Shown piece after piece: positions 44,270 to 52,031 of a stretch of DNA of 53,508 bases. Numbering within the stretch: the stretch's first letter is position 1; every line of letters begins with the position of its first letter. Below the pieces are notes generated by a model, which saw only the letters and a list, made by a program, of their open reading frames with translations, was not told where the DNA came from and ran no database searches. Both the position numbers and the translations under genes were made by a program. Source of the stretch: Methylobacterium sp. Leaf465 (GTDB taxonomy: Bacteria > Pseudomonadota > Alphaproteobacteria > Rhizobiales > Beijerinckiaceae); assembly GCF_001424705.1 (NCBI RefSeq), contig NZ_LMRA01000013.1, positions 397 to 53,904 of the forward strand. Direction: 5' to 3'.

Positions 44270-45197
44270 GTCTGCCTTGTCCGTTGATCTGCGTGAGCGT
44301 GTCGTGGCCGCGATTGAGGCGGGGGCTTCGCGCCGGGAGGCGGCGCGGCGCTTCGAGGTCAGCCCGGCCAGCGCCGTGCGCTGGCACGGGACCTTCGTGC
44401 AGGAGGGTCGGACACACGCCAAGCCGATGGGCGGCGATCAACGCTCGCACACCATCGAGGCGCAGGCCGACCTGATCCGGCAGACCTACCAAGCTCAGCC
44501 CGAGCTGTTCTTGCACGAGTTGCGCGACCGTCTGGCCGAACAGGGTCTGCGGGTCGGGGTCAGCAGCCTGTCCCGCTTCTTCAAGCGTCACGGCATCACG
44601 CGCAAAAAAACACTGGCCACGCCGCCGAGCAGGAGCGCGAGGACGTAAAGGCCGCGCGCCTGTCCTGGTTCGAGCGCCAGCTCGATCTCGACCCGGACAA
44701 GCTCGTGTTCCTCGACGAGACCGCCACCAACACGAAGATGGTCCGCCGCTATGGGCGAGCCCCGCGCGGCGAACGTTGCCGGGTCGCGGTGCCGTTCGGC
44801 CACTGGAAAACCATCACGGTCACCGCCGGTCTGCGCACCAGCGGCCTGACAGCCACCGCCCTCTTCGATGGACCGATGACGGGCGCGCGCTTCCGCGACT
44901 ATGTCGAAGAAACCCTCGTCCCAGCCCTCAGGCCCGGCGACACGGTCGTGCTCGACAATCTGCCCGCCCACAAGGTCAGCGGCATCCGCGAACGCATCGA
45001 GGCGGCCGGGGCGAGGCTACTCTACCTGCCGCCCTATTCCCCCGACTTCAACCCGATCGAACTCGCCTTCGCCAAGCTCAAGGCCATTCTTCGAGCCGAG
45101 GCCGCTCGAACGATCAGCGACCTCTGGGACACAATCCGACAAGCCTTCAGACGCGCAGGCTACGACGCATATGATCCAACATGATCGGATGCTGCTC
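44078..45197 (+). mobile_element. IS630-family element with duplicated left end
   Basis: The right end, read inward, is GAGCAGCATCCGATC and the left end is GAGCGGTCACCGATC; both are bordered by TA (44076-44077, 44175-44176 and 45198-45199), the IS630 target. The complete copy spans 44177-45197; the extra left end begins at 44078. The left flank is an AbiEii gene, the right flank is a different truncated gene, so the element did not simply insert into one gene. Confidence 0.85.
44265..45184 (+). CDS. IS630-family transposase, made by -1 frameshift
   Basis: Two frames, 44265-44648 and a second ending at 45184, make one protein of about 306 residues. MASALSVDLRERVVAAIEAGASRREAARRFEVSPASAVRW is the helix-turn-helix start, and a run of seven A at 44604-44610 is the slippery site where a -1 shift restores KKNTGHAAEQEREDVKAARLSWF. 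The DDE residues are in LVFLDETATNTKMVRRYG, VVLDNLPAHK and PDFNPIELAFAKLK. GAGGAGGAG lies before the start codon. The sequence has no other disruption, so it may be active. Confidence 0.88.
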
Positions 45198-45199
45198 TA

Positions 45200-45332
45200 G
45201 ATCGAGATCGACAATCAAGAGGCCGTGCTTGCGGGCACTCAATTTCGAATGCGCTTTCTCTGAGGGTGTACGAGGGCCTGTGCTCTTTGCAGCATTTTGG
45301 CGATTGGCATGACTGGCGTGCTTAGACGTCAT
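45200..45332 (-). pseudogene. ANR-N-STGPRT family gene, 5' fragment cut by IS630
   Basis: The 44 remaining native codons start MTSKHASHANRQNAAKSTGP and run to RKHGLLIVDLDLE before reading into the IS630 end, where the frame stops at 45147. This is the N-terminal motif of a widespread family (A-N-R-x-N-A-x-x-S-T-G-P-R-T ... N/S-A-x-x-H-G-L) with no known function. A fuller copy with the same start lies at 50019-50474. The 3' part of this gene is absent from the window. Confidence 0.75.
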
Positions 45333-45372
45333 CACTGACCCGACGTTCGAAGTAAAAGGTGTGGACTGTCTG

Positions 45373-46569
45373 ATGCGCAATCTTCTCACCTCAATCACCC
45401 TCCTCGCCGCGGCGCTCGCACTCAGCACCCTGGCACACGCAGATCAGATCCTCGGTCCTGGCCGAATCGACACGTCAAACCGAGTCGTCCTCCCGGGCGG
45501 GCCGACGCTCGGCACTTGGCGGTCCGGCAAGTTCACCGCAGCGCCAGACGCTCTGCAGATCAAAGGCTCGGGCTCGACGGGCGATCTGTCCGCTATGTCG
45601 GTAACGCCTGTAGGAGCTTCGGCTCCAACCACGCTTGGCACTTTCACGGCCGGCGCCGCGATGCGGAATTACAAGTTCACGGGCGACTTCCCTCTCGACA
45701 GCCGTGCCTTTGTGGATGCGGCTCAGACAAGCGGCGGCCCCTACGCGAACTACAACACTGGAGCGGCCAACGCCGAGTTCCTGGACCTCACCGGCACCAT
45801 CCCGACGAGCAACCCGGGCGCGATCCGGGACGGTCGCTTCATCATGGTGCGTGATCGGGATACGACACCTTACGAGTCGAGCGGCTATCGAGCGATCACG
45901 AACGGCCTTCGTGTGATCGTGACGGGCAAGGCAGACAACTTCGCCTACTCGACCCAGTCGAAAGACTTCCACGCCGGTTGGTTTACGAGCACGGGCCGCA
46001 CCAGCGGTACGGGACGGGGCTTCTCGGGCATTCTCGCGGAGGCTTCGCAGATTGGGACCGGCGCCGCCACCAACGAGCTTGCGGCATCCAACCCTGATTA
46101 CAGCAACGAGCATGCTGCCTACCTCGTCGCCGCAGTTGGTCACGTCCACAACAACAAGGCGGCCGCCGACGACACTCACCTCTCTATCGGCATCCAATCC
46201 AGCACCTACGGCTATTTGAGCACCGCAGCATTCCGTGCTGCCTCAGTAGGCGGAGAAGCTGGGCAGCCCGGGGCTTCGATGTACGGACTGATGATGGAGG
46301 AGCAAATAGCCTCAAAAGCCGGCATCACAATGCCGCAAAGTCTGGCGGGCTCCGGAAACGCTGGAACAAATATCAAGTATGGCGCAGGTCAGTATTCAAA
46401 TTATAATCGAACCGACAAAGTCTTTGGATGGCTCGTTGATGAAGCGGCGGTTCTTTCCGCAGGGAAGAACGCATTCTATGTGAATATCGACCGATCTCTA
46501 AAGCAGGTAACTGTCGGCGCAGCAAATAGCTGCGGGACGGGATTTAAGTGCTTACGGATACCAAACTGA
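45373..46569 (+). CDS. Secreted protein of phage-tail-fibre character, unknown
   Basis: A 398-residue protein. MRNLLTSITLLAAALALSTLAHA is a signal peptide, cleaved before DQILGPGRID. The mature part is rich in Gly, Ser, Thr and Ala, mostly beta in character, with long low-charge stretches (AAMRNYKFTGDFPLDSRAFVDAAQTSGGPYANYNTGA). The composition and the nearby lysozyme suggest a phage or prophage surface protein, but a signal peptide is unusual for tail fibres. The start at 45373 rather than the GTG at 45361 is set by the signal peptide; AAAGGTG lies about 12 nt before it. No family is recognised. Confidence 0.55.
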   Translation: MRNLLTSITLLAAALALSTLAHADQILGPGRIDTSNRVVLPGGPTLGTWRSGKFTAAPDALQIKGSGSTGDLSAMSVTPVGASAPTTLGTFTAGAAMRNYKFTGDFPLDSRAFVDAAQTSGGPYANYNTGAANAEFLDLTGTIPTSNPGAIRDGRFIMVRDRDTTPYESSGYRAITNGLRVIVTGKADNFAYSTQSKDFHAGWFTSTGRTSGTGRGFSGILAEASQIGTGAATNELAASNPDYSNEHAAYLVAAVGHVHNNKAAADDTHLSIGIQSSTYGYLSTAAFRAASVGGEAGQPGASMYGLMMEEQIASKAGITMPQSLAGSGNAGTNIKYGAGQYSNYNRTDKVFGWLVDEAAVLSAGKNAFYVNIDRSLKQVTVGAANSCGTGFKCLRIPN

Positions 46570-46614
46570 TACGCCGCACGCTTCGCCTTTCGGCCTGAGC
46601 CTGACACGAACCTA

Positions 46615-46631
46615 ACAATCTGGAGACCACC
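46615..46631 (+). repeat. Repeated leader ACAATCTGGAGACCACC, copy 1
   Basis: The 17-nt sequence ends one base before the ATG at 46633 and contains the ribosome site GGAG. An identical copy at 47081-47097 lies in the same position before the lysozyme start codon at 47099. Duplicated leaders suggest that the two genes arose in one transcription unit or by recombination at this sequence. Confidence 0.7.
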
Positions 46632-46632
46632 C

Positions 46633-46944
46633 ATGGCTCGCGCCCTGCTCGCCGTCGCGCTCCTCTGCGCGCTGGTCTCTCCAGCTGTGGCCGCCCGGCA
46701 TCGCACGGTCTGCGTGGCCGTGACGATTGAGCTGATCCCGTCCCTCGTCCGCGTGGCCGACCCGGCTCCGCTGACCTCAGCCTTCCACGGCTATGCGCTC
46801 CAGCTTGGGGAAATACGGATTGAATACGAGGGACCGGCCTACTACCGGCCTGACATCCGGAACGGTGCCGTCGTCTGCGGGCAACGGCGGAAAATAAGGG
46901 TCGTAGGCCACGACAGTTGGTCGCTCTCGCGGGGTCGTGCCTAG
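46633..46944 (+). CDS. Small exported protein, unknown
   Basis: A 103-residue protein with signal peptide MARALLAVALLCALVSPAVAA, then RHRTVCVAVTIELIPS and one further Cys (VVCGQRRK). Cys residues may form a disulfide in the periplasm. GGAG in the repeated leader lies 8 nt before the ATG. It lies between the fibre-like gene and the lysozyme gene, the place where phages often keep lysis accessory genes, but it has no spanin or holin pattern I can recognise. The stretch 46945-47098 carries no supported gene. Confidence 0.5.
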   Translation: MARALLAVALLCALVSPAVAARHRTVCVAVTIELIPSLVRVADPAPLTSAFHGYALQLGEIRIEYEGPAYYRPDIRNGAVVCGQRRKIRVVGHDSWSLSRGRA

Positions 46945-47080
46945 ACGCTCTGCCCGCACCTGCTTCGTTCGAGCGCTCTGCATCGTATCGGCCCCTGAAG
47001 AGAGTCGCCTCCTACCGTGGCGACAGCGAGTTACCTGTGCCCCGCCCGGCACACCTTGCCCGACAATCCTTCACGCCTCG

Positions 47081-47097
47081 ACAATCTGGAGACCACC
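47081..47097 (+). repeat. Repeated leader ACAATCTGGAGACCACC, copy 2
   Basis: Identical to copy 1 at 46615-46631 and placed one base before the GTG start of the lysozyme gene. It fixes that start, since GGAG falls 8 nt before the GTG. Confidence 0.7.
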
Positions 47098-47098
47098 T

Positions 47099-47341
47099 GT
47101 GGACCTCTCGCCCATCGGCGAAGCCGTGCTGATCGCTCGCGAGGGGCGGCGGCTGAAGGCCTACAAGGACTCGGTGGGCGTATGGACCATCGGCATCGGC
47201 CACACTTCGGCGGCGGGCGCGCCGCTGGTCACCGCCGGGCTGACGATCACCTCGGGGCAGTGCGACGCGATCTTCGAGCGCGATGTGCAGAAGTACGTGG
47301 CAGCAGTGCGTCAGGGCCTGAAAGTGGCGGTCAGCCAGTGA
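47099..47341 (+). pseudogene. Phage-type lysozyme (GH24), truncated by IS3
   Basis: The 80 codons read DLSPIGEAVLIAREGRRLKAYKDSVGVWTIGIGHTS, the N-terminal half of a T4-type endolysin: the catalytic Glu of REGRRLKAYKD and the Asp/Thr of the GIGHT region are present. The usual following block (N-Q-F-D-A-L-V-S-F-x-F-N) is gone; the stop TGA is the first three bases of the IS3 element. About half the domain is missing, so it should be inactive. Its start is a GTG with GGAG in the repeated leader. The right half is not seen after the IS, so a deletion followed the insertion. Confidence 0.8.
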
Positions 47342-47376
47342 CCTGACCGGTATTTTGGACCGAGCCGAGTGAGAGG

Positions 47377-48243
47377 CTACTGCATGGTAGCGGCCATGGG
47401 TAGCCGGAAGGCCAGATCCGGGAAGGTGACAGGCGCGGGCGGCCGGTAGCCCAAGGACGAATGCGGCCGAACGCGGTTGTAGGTATTCTGCCAGATCCCA
47501 ATCACGGTCTGTGCCTCCTTCAGCGAGTAGAAGATTTCTTGGCGTAGGCACTCGTCCTTCAGCTTGCCATTGAAGCTCTCACAGTAGCCATTCTCCCACG
47601 GCGATCCTGGTGCAATGTACTGGATCTGCGGGCCGGTTTTGGCGACCCACTTCCGCAAAGCCTTCGAGATCATCTCTGGGCCGTTGTCGCAGCGGATGTT
47701 CTCCGGGATGCCATGCAGGCACATCGCATCGGCCAGCGCCTCGATCACGCCCAGGCTGTTGATGCGCCTCGCGACCTTGAGCGCTAGGCAGGCGCGACTG
47801 TGCTCGTCGATCAGCGTCAGGATGCGCAGGCTTCGCCCATCATGGGTCTGACCCTGCACGAAGTCGAAGCTCCAGACGTGATTGCGATGGAGAGGCCGCA
47901 GCCGCACGCAGGAGCCATCGTTCATCCACAGTCGGCTTCGCGGCCGATGCTTTTGCGGAACCTTGAGCCCCTCACGACGCCAGATCCGCTGAACCCGGTC
48001 CTTGCCCACCTGCCACCCCGCAGCCTGCAGCAGCGCGGTGACGCGGCGGTAGCCATAGCGTCCGTATTCAGACGCCAAGACGATGATGGCGCGGGTCAGC
48101 GCATCCTCGTCTGCCGGCACGGTCGGTATGTAGCGTTGCGTGCCCCGGTGCTGGCCAACGATCCGGCAGGCATGGCGTTCTGAGAGACCATACTTCTCAC
48201 GAATGCCGTCGACGGCCTGCCGGCGTCGCTCCGGGGCTACAAG
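47377..48243 (-). CDS. IS3-family transposase OrfB (catalytic part)
   Basis: The frame joins orfA by a -1 shift at a GGGAAAC heptamer (minus strand, 48243-48249) and reads to 47377. REKYGLSERHACRIVGQHRGTQRYIP leads to the DDE domain: Asp in HVWSFDFVQ, Asp in ENIRCDNGPE and Glu in WENGYCESFNGKLKDE, then the HSSLGYRPPAP tail. DGSCVRLRPLHRNHVWSFDFV is typical of the IS407-like group. OrfB itself is open, but without orfA the fusion transposase cannot form. Confidence 0.85.
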   Translation of the reverse strand, partial: LVAPERRRQAVDGIREKYGLSERHACRIVGQHRGTQRYIPTVPADEDALTRAIIVLASEYGRYGYRRVTALLQAAGWQVGKDRVQRIWRREGLKVPQKHRPRSRLWMNDGSCVRLRPLHRNHVWSFDFVQGQTHDGRSLRILTLIDEHSRACLALKVARRINSLGVIEALADAMCLHGIPENIRCDNGPEMISKALRKWVAKTGPQIQYIAPGSPWENGYCESFNGKLKDECLRQEIFYSLKEAQTVIGIWQNTYNRVRPHSSLGYRPPAPVTFPDLAFRLPMAATMQ

Positions 48244-48518
48244 TTTCCCGAGGCGACGTCCGCCAGAACCTGCTTCTCCAAGGACAAGTCAGCCACGAGC
48301 CGGCGCAATCGCGCGTTCTCGCGTTCCAGATCCTTCATTCGACGTGCCTGGTCGATCTGCAGCCCCCCGTATTCCTTACGCTAGCGATAGTAGCTTTGCT
48401 CGGAGATCTCTGCCTCCTTGCACGCCAGAGCCAAGCTCTTGCCCTGTGCCGTCTGCACCTCGATCTGGCGCAGCTTCAGAACCACCTGCTCCGCACCCGT
48501 CTTCTGACCTCGCTTCAT
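48237..48518 (-). pseudogene. IS3-family OrfA with internal nonsense codon
   Basis: The gene starts MKRGQKTGAEQVVLKLRQIE at 48518 and reads EAEISEQSYYR, then TAG at 48381-48383, then RKEYGGLQIDQARRMKDLERENARLRRL to a stop at 48237. Related OrfA proteins have Trp at the stop (YYRWRKEYGG), so one G-to-A change in TGG inactivated it. The leucine-zipper-like segment follows the stop. The frame otherwise is intact, so the change is recent. Confidence 0.82.
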
Positions 48519-48786
48519 GTCCAGCTCCTTCGGTCCCGGCTGATCCTCTCAATCAGCCCGGTCCAAAGCCAGCCGGTCAGGTCACGCCCATTCCGTATTC
48601 GTCAGGTCGGTTTCGTAGCACAGGCGCGCACGGCTATGCTGCCGGCGAGTGATCGAGGTCCACATGGCACGTCCAAATGCGGCTTCAGCACCCTTCTCGA
48701 ATCCCCGCCACCTAACCCCGGCCGGACATTATCGGACGGGCTCTGAGCCCCAGGCGCCGTTGAGGTCGGGGCAGATGGTCTCGACC

Positions 48787-49239
48787 TTAGATGAACGTGC
48801 GGTAGTGTGCATCTGCGCGCACCAAGTAAGACTCTCCAGCCAGTCCAAAAAGCCGGAGCAATTCAGCGATCGTTTCTAACTGCTGCAGGTTTTGGTCCGC
48901 GTAGATAGTGAATGACCGAAGGTCGCACATATAGACCACCCGCCCTCTCGGGAACGCTTCATATTCATGATCTGCAATGGTCGGCGGCAGACCTTGGCGG
49001 CCTAGAACTGTGGCGCCGAGTCGACGCCATGCTTCCCAGACCTCATAGTGTCCGCGCGAGTGGGTAAGGCAATCACCGTAGGCTTCTGCTTCCCCGAGAG
49101 ACGAGCGGTCGGTAACGAGCACCGTACGTCCCTTCTCAAGCACGCCCCAAAAAATACCGACGCTCGGTGGCAGCGTCTTGCTGGGAACGATGCTGGCCTT
49201 TGGATGGGTGGTAAGCGTGCTGGAGATGCTTGCTTTCAT
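48787..49239 (-). CDS. Hypothetical protein
   Basis: A 150-residue soluble protein. A central part reads VLVTDRSSLGEAEAYGDCLTHSRGHYEVWEAWRRLG and the C-terminal part FPRGRVVYMCDLRSFTIYADQNLQQLETIAELLRLFGL. AGGAG precedes the ATG at good distance. I believe similar proteins of unknown function occur in Methylobacterium and Bradyrhizobium, often near mobile DNA; that is from memory. No enzyme motif is seen. The 200 nt between the IS3 end and this gene, which is the 3' side, hold nothing recognised. Confidence 0.6.
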   Translation of the reverse strand: MKASISSTLTTHPKASIVPSKTLPPSVGIFWGVLEKGRTVLVTDRSSLGEAEAYGDCLTHSRGHYEVWEAWRRLGATVLGRQGLPPTIADHEYEAFPRGRVVYMCDLRSFTIYADQNLQQLETIAELLRLFGLAGESYLVRADAHYRTFI

Positions 49240-50018
49240 GGCGCAGGCTCCTGTTTTTTAACTCGGCTGTAGTTTCATCTTTCGAATAATAATTAGGTCC
49301 TCGTAGGCTTTTTAGATAACGTAAACGATCGCAGTAGGCCGATGCGCGCAACTATCGTAATAGGATCTTCCTGCCGCCAAAGGTACACCGCAGAAATGAC
49401 CGTCGCGGGTGGCCGACGGACTGAACATGACGAAACGTTCCGAAAACACCTGAGGAGATGCGTCGTAGTGTTCCCGTTGATGCCCGATACTTATACATTA
49501 TAGGCCAAATTTCTACTGCGTCACACATCCACATACAAAAAATCCTGAGAATTGCGCCATCACTGAGGTCAAATAAACCAATGTATCGTCTGAGCGCCAG
49601 ATAATTTTCCGTATGCTAAGCAGGCTGACCACCTATATCCGCAGTCGGTCCGGATGCTTAGCTTATCCATAATAATTCTAGGTACTGTATCGCGCTTAAC
49701 AATATTAGGAATGCTATCCACAAGACACAACTTGAGGCCGACTCACAAAGTGCGTGTATCGGAGTTCGTCAGAGTTGTTAGCGCACTCTGGAGCGGCCCG
49801 GTGTCGAGCTAAAAGTCGCACCGAACCGCGTGTCGCAAGCCGTTAATGTGAGCGACGTTGCGGCAGAGAACAAGACAGTTCGCCTCCAGTCGCCCAATCG
49901 ATTTGATGAAGGTCGAGCAGCCGCGTACGGTTTTCACGTCGATGGTTAGGCAAATTCGCGATTGCAGCCTTTGGTTTGCGGCAAGCTCGGCCCCTTAAAG
50001 GCGCTTCAAAATCCAATT
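49240..50018. other. AT-rich stretch without recognised gene
   Basis: Nearly 780 nt of AT-rich DNA with only short open frames. The left part should hold the promoter of the leftward gene at 49239. The part 49800-49950 is more GC-rich and may be a decayed gene on the minus strand, but I recognise no family. No inverted repeats, tRNA or terminator with a T-run were found by eye. Confidence 0.35.
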
Positions 50019-50474
50019 CTATTGCTCTCGATTGACAAGTGCAAGGAACCGTCGGAAGGCAAACTTTCGGCGAGACAAGGCCCGAGCTTCATACCGGCTC
50101 AGTTTTTCAAGCTCAACAAAGGTCTTTGGCGAGGGCACATTCGATGAGCAGTGACCTCGTTCAGCTTCCGATGTCGCATCTGCGGTACCACTTCGCAGCA
50201 TTGCGATCCCAAACGCCCGCACACGTTGTAGGTAAACCTGCGCCTCAGCAGCAGTCCGAGCTGCCGCCAAAATGACTGCATCAGCTTTGTAATCTCCCAC
50301 TATTAGCACCGCAAGATATTCGATTTCCGCCTCCGCTTGTGAATTGGGTTCGACAACGGAGAGACCGTGCTGGAGGGCATTTTGTTTCGATCGAGCCTTA
50401 CCTAAAGATGTGCGTGGGCCTGTGCTCTTTCTAGAATTGCAGCGATTGGCATGGCTTGCGCGTTCAGAGGTCAT
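50019..50474 (-). CDS. ANR-N-STGPRT family protein, unknown
   Basis: A 151-residue protein. The N-terminal motif is ANRCNSRKSTGPRT (9-22) followed by GKARSKQNALQHGL, the signature of a widespread family of unknown function. The middle is shorter than usual. The C-terminal part LEKLSRYEARALSRRKFAFRRFLAL carries the R-Y-E-A-x-x-x-R pattern that closes family members. The Met at 50474 is chosen since the family starts M-T-S/A-x-x-x. It begins 28 nt after the stop of the HNH fusion gene, so the two form an operon. A truncated relative lies at 45200. Confidence 0.72.
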   Translation of the reverse strand: MTSERASHANRCNSRKSTGPRTSLGKARSKQNALQHGLSVVEPNSQAEAEIEYLAVLIVGDYKADAVILAAARTAAEAQVYLQRVRAFGIAMLRSGTADATSEAERGHCSSNVPSPKTFVELEKLSRYEARALSRRKFAFRRFLALVNREQ

Positions 50475-50502
50475 CGCTGCACTGAAGAACAACGATCAAA
50501 AA

Positions 50503-51702
50503 TCACTGCTCGCTCGATCGTTCGATCTCGAGGACGTCCGCGGCAGCTTTCCGGGCACGCTGACCAAAGGCTGCTCGTGCACGCTCAATTTCGCGTAGGA
50601 GCGCATCTCGGCGTTGTTCAGCCAACGAAGCCATCCGGTCGAGGCGTTCGACGAATGATAAAGTCGACAAGAAGCCGTGCGCTGCTACGTCCTCAGCAGT
50701 AAGACCGCGCTTCCCGAGGATCTCATTGACCTGAGCCCGCTCCTCTTCGCGGCCTTCCATCCAGCCCACTGCGAGGGTTTCAGCAGATGACTCAGTGGGT
50801 TGACTTGAACCGGGAGGATGCGCGTCGGGGAGAGTAGGACGGATCAGGTTCTCTGCTGCTCTCACCTGAGCTCGAATAAGGGTCTGCATCCTCCAACGCC
50901 GGATCCGATTCGCTTCCCAAATCAGATCAGTGATGTCTTTGACCCAAATCGCCTCGATCACGTCCGCGGGACGTATCTGCTGGATGATGTTGCGTAAGAG
51001 GGTTTGGTACTGCTTTGGGTCTTCGCCTGGCATCAAGGGTCGATCGCGAAATAGGAAGTCGAGGTGAATTGGGATTGCCGGCAAGACGTCACCTGAGACC
51101 GAGTCGTCCCCCCCGGTATCATTGGCTGACTTTGCCTCCGCTGACGTTCGGTTCGCCATTTGATTCACCGCTGCTGACTCAACCTCCTTAGCCGAAAGCA
51201 CTACCTTCGGCCAAAGGCGCTCAATCGAATTGGTCGCGGCATCCACCACGATCGGCGTTGAGCCGGATGCTTCAGCCTCACCGCTTTCGGGTTTAAGCCT
51301 GCCAGACCGGCGAGACCTTGGACGCTCCTCCCGGAGGACAACGGTTCCATCGACCTTACGCTTGAGTGCAGAAGCCCGTGACCCAGGCATCGGGCGCTTG
51401 ATGACCCTCGCACCACGATGCCGGAGCTTTTGTCGTTTCGCGTCGGCAGCTCGAGCGTGATCACCGCGTGTCTTCTCACGCCCACATGCCTCATGCGCTG
51501 GCCCGAGATTGTGGATCTCATCCGGCCCACCGAGTTCGAGAGCGCGTATGTGCTCGACGATCCAGCGGTCCCGCACGCCGTCGATGCGACAATCGCAAAA
51601 CACGCAGGTCCCGCCCGTCCGCTCCCAAGCCTGAAGCCGACGGCGATTCGATAAAGACCCACGTCTCGTTGTGCCAACGTCTTCAAGCGCGACGTACGGC
51701 AT
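50503..51702 (-). CDS. HNH-endonuclease fused to STGPRT-family C-terminal architecture
   Basis: A 399-residue protein. Residues 20-97 are an HNH nuclease domain: Cys33-x2-Cys36 (GTCVFCDCRI), Glu50-His51 in IVEHIRALELGG, Asn65 in HNLGPAH and Cys73 before GREKTRGDH. Residues 98-210 are charged and probably disordered. Residues about 215-290 (PGEDPKQYQTLLRNI, then DLIWEANRIRRWRMQTL) match the middle block of the ANR-N-STGPRT family, and the C-terminal FVERLDRMASLAEQRRDALLREIERAR matches its closing helix. So the HNH domain takes the place of the STGPRT motif. The start overlaps the 78-residue gene upstream by 20 nt. A GTG four codons earlier is possible. Confidence 0.75.
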   Translation of the reverse strand: MPYVALEDVGTTRRGSLSNRRRLQAWERTGGTCVFCDCRIDGVRDRWIVEHIRALELGGPDEIHNLGPAHEACGREKTRGDHARAADAKRQKLRHRGARVIKRPMPGSRASALKRKVDGTVVLREERPRSRRSGRLKPESGEAEASGSTPIVVDAATNSIERLWPKVVLSAKEVESAAVNQMANRTSAEAKSANDTGGDDSVSGDVLPAIPIHLDFLFRDRPLMPGEDPKQYQTLLRNIIQQIRPADVIEAIWVKDITDLIWEANRIRRWRMQTLIRAQVRAAENLIRPTLPDAHPPGSSQPTESSAETLAVGWMEGREEERAQVNEILGKRGLTAEDVAAHGFLSTLSFVERLDRMASLAEQRRDALLREIERARAAFGQRARKAAADVLEIERSSEQ

Positions 51703-51919
51703 CGGCGCCCCCACTTGGGAGATTCGGACGGTCTGTAAGCGCCTTCAGAGCCCGATAGGAAAGCTGCTCCCAGTCGCTAAGAAGTTGCTCATATCGCTCG
51801 ATCAACGCTCTGAGTTGCTCATCATCTTCACGGCTTACGAGTCTCACCTGCAGACCCAGGGAAGCCAATGTAGGACGTGCAGGATCAGTCGCGCGCTGGC
51901 GCGGGTTCCTGTGGGGCAT
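51683..51919 (-). CDS. Small helical protein heading the HNH operon
   Basis: A 78-residue protein with a strong ribosome site (AGGAGG) before its ATG. The segment RLVSREDDEQLRALIERYEQLLSDWEQLSYRALKAL is a probable coiled coil; the RYE-x-L pattern recalls the end of STGPRT-family members. The last 20 nt overlap the HNH gene, so the two are translationally coupled. It may be a partner or inhibitor of the nuclease; nothing more can be said. The 112 nt to the next gene upstream hold nothing recognised. Confidence 0.6.
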   Translation of the reverse strand: MPHRNPRQRATDPARPTLASLGLQVRLVSREDDEQLRALIERYEQLLSDWEQLSYRALKALTDRPNLPSGGADAVRRA

Positions 51920-52031
51920 AGTGAGCCTCCTGATTAGATTGGGTTGGTGAGAGGATCAGGCGGTCCCAACAGGTGGGCCGCAATAGAGCTTGAATTCAGT
52001 CGCTAATCACACTCATGCCGACGGCCAGGCT

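Larger units (their letters stand above)
47339..48584 (-). mobile_element. IS3-family element (about 1246 bp), orfA disrupted
   Basis: Ends begin TGACCTGACCGG on both sides and continue with TTTGGACCGRGC, giving imperfect inverted repeats of about 38 nt. The element encodes orfA and orfB on the minus strand. The flanks (CAG on the left, CGC on the right) show no target duplication, and the lysozyme reading does not resume, which suggests adjacent deletion or recombination between copies. Confidence 0.85.

Noticed and set aside
46633..47098. Spanin or holin gene next to the lysozyme
   Set aside because: The 103-residue exported protein has neither a lipobox with Rz-like overlap nor multiple membrane segments.
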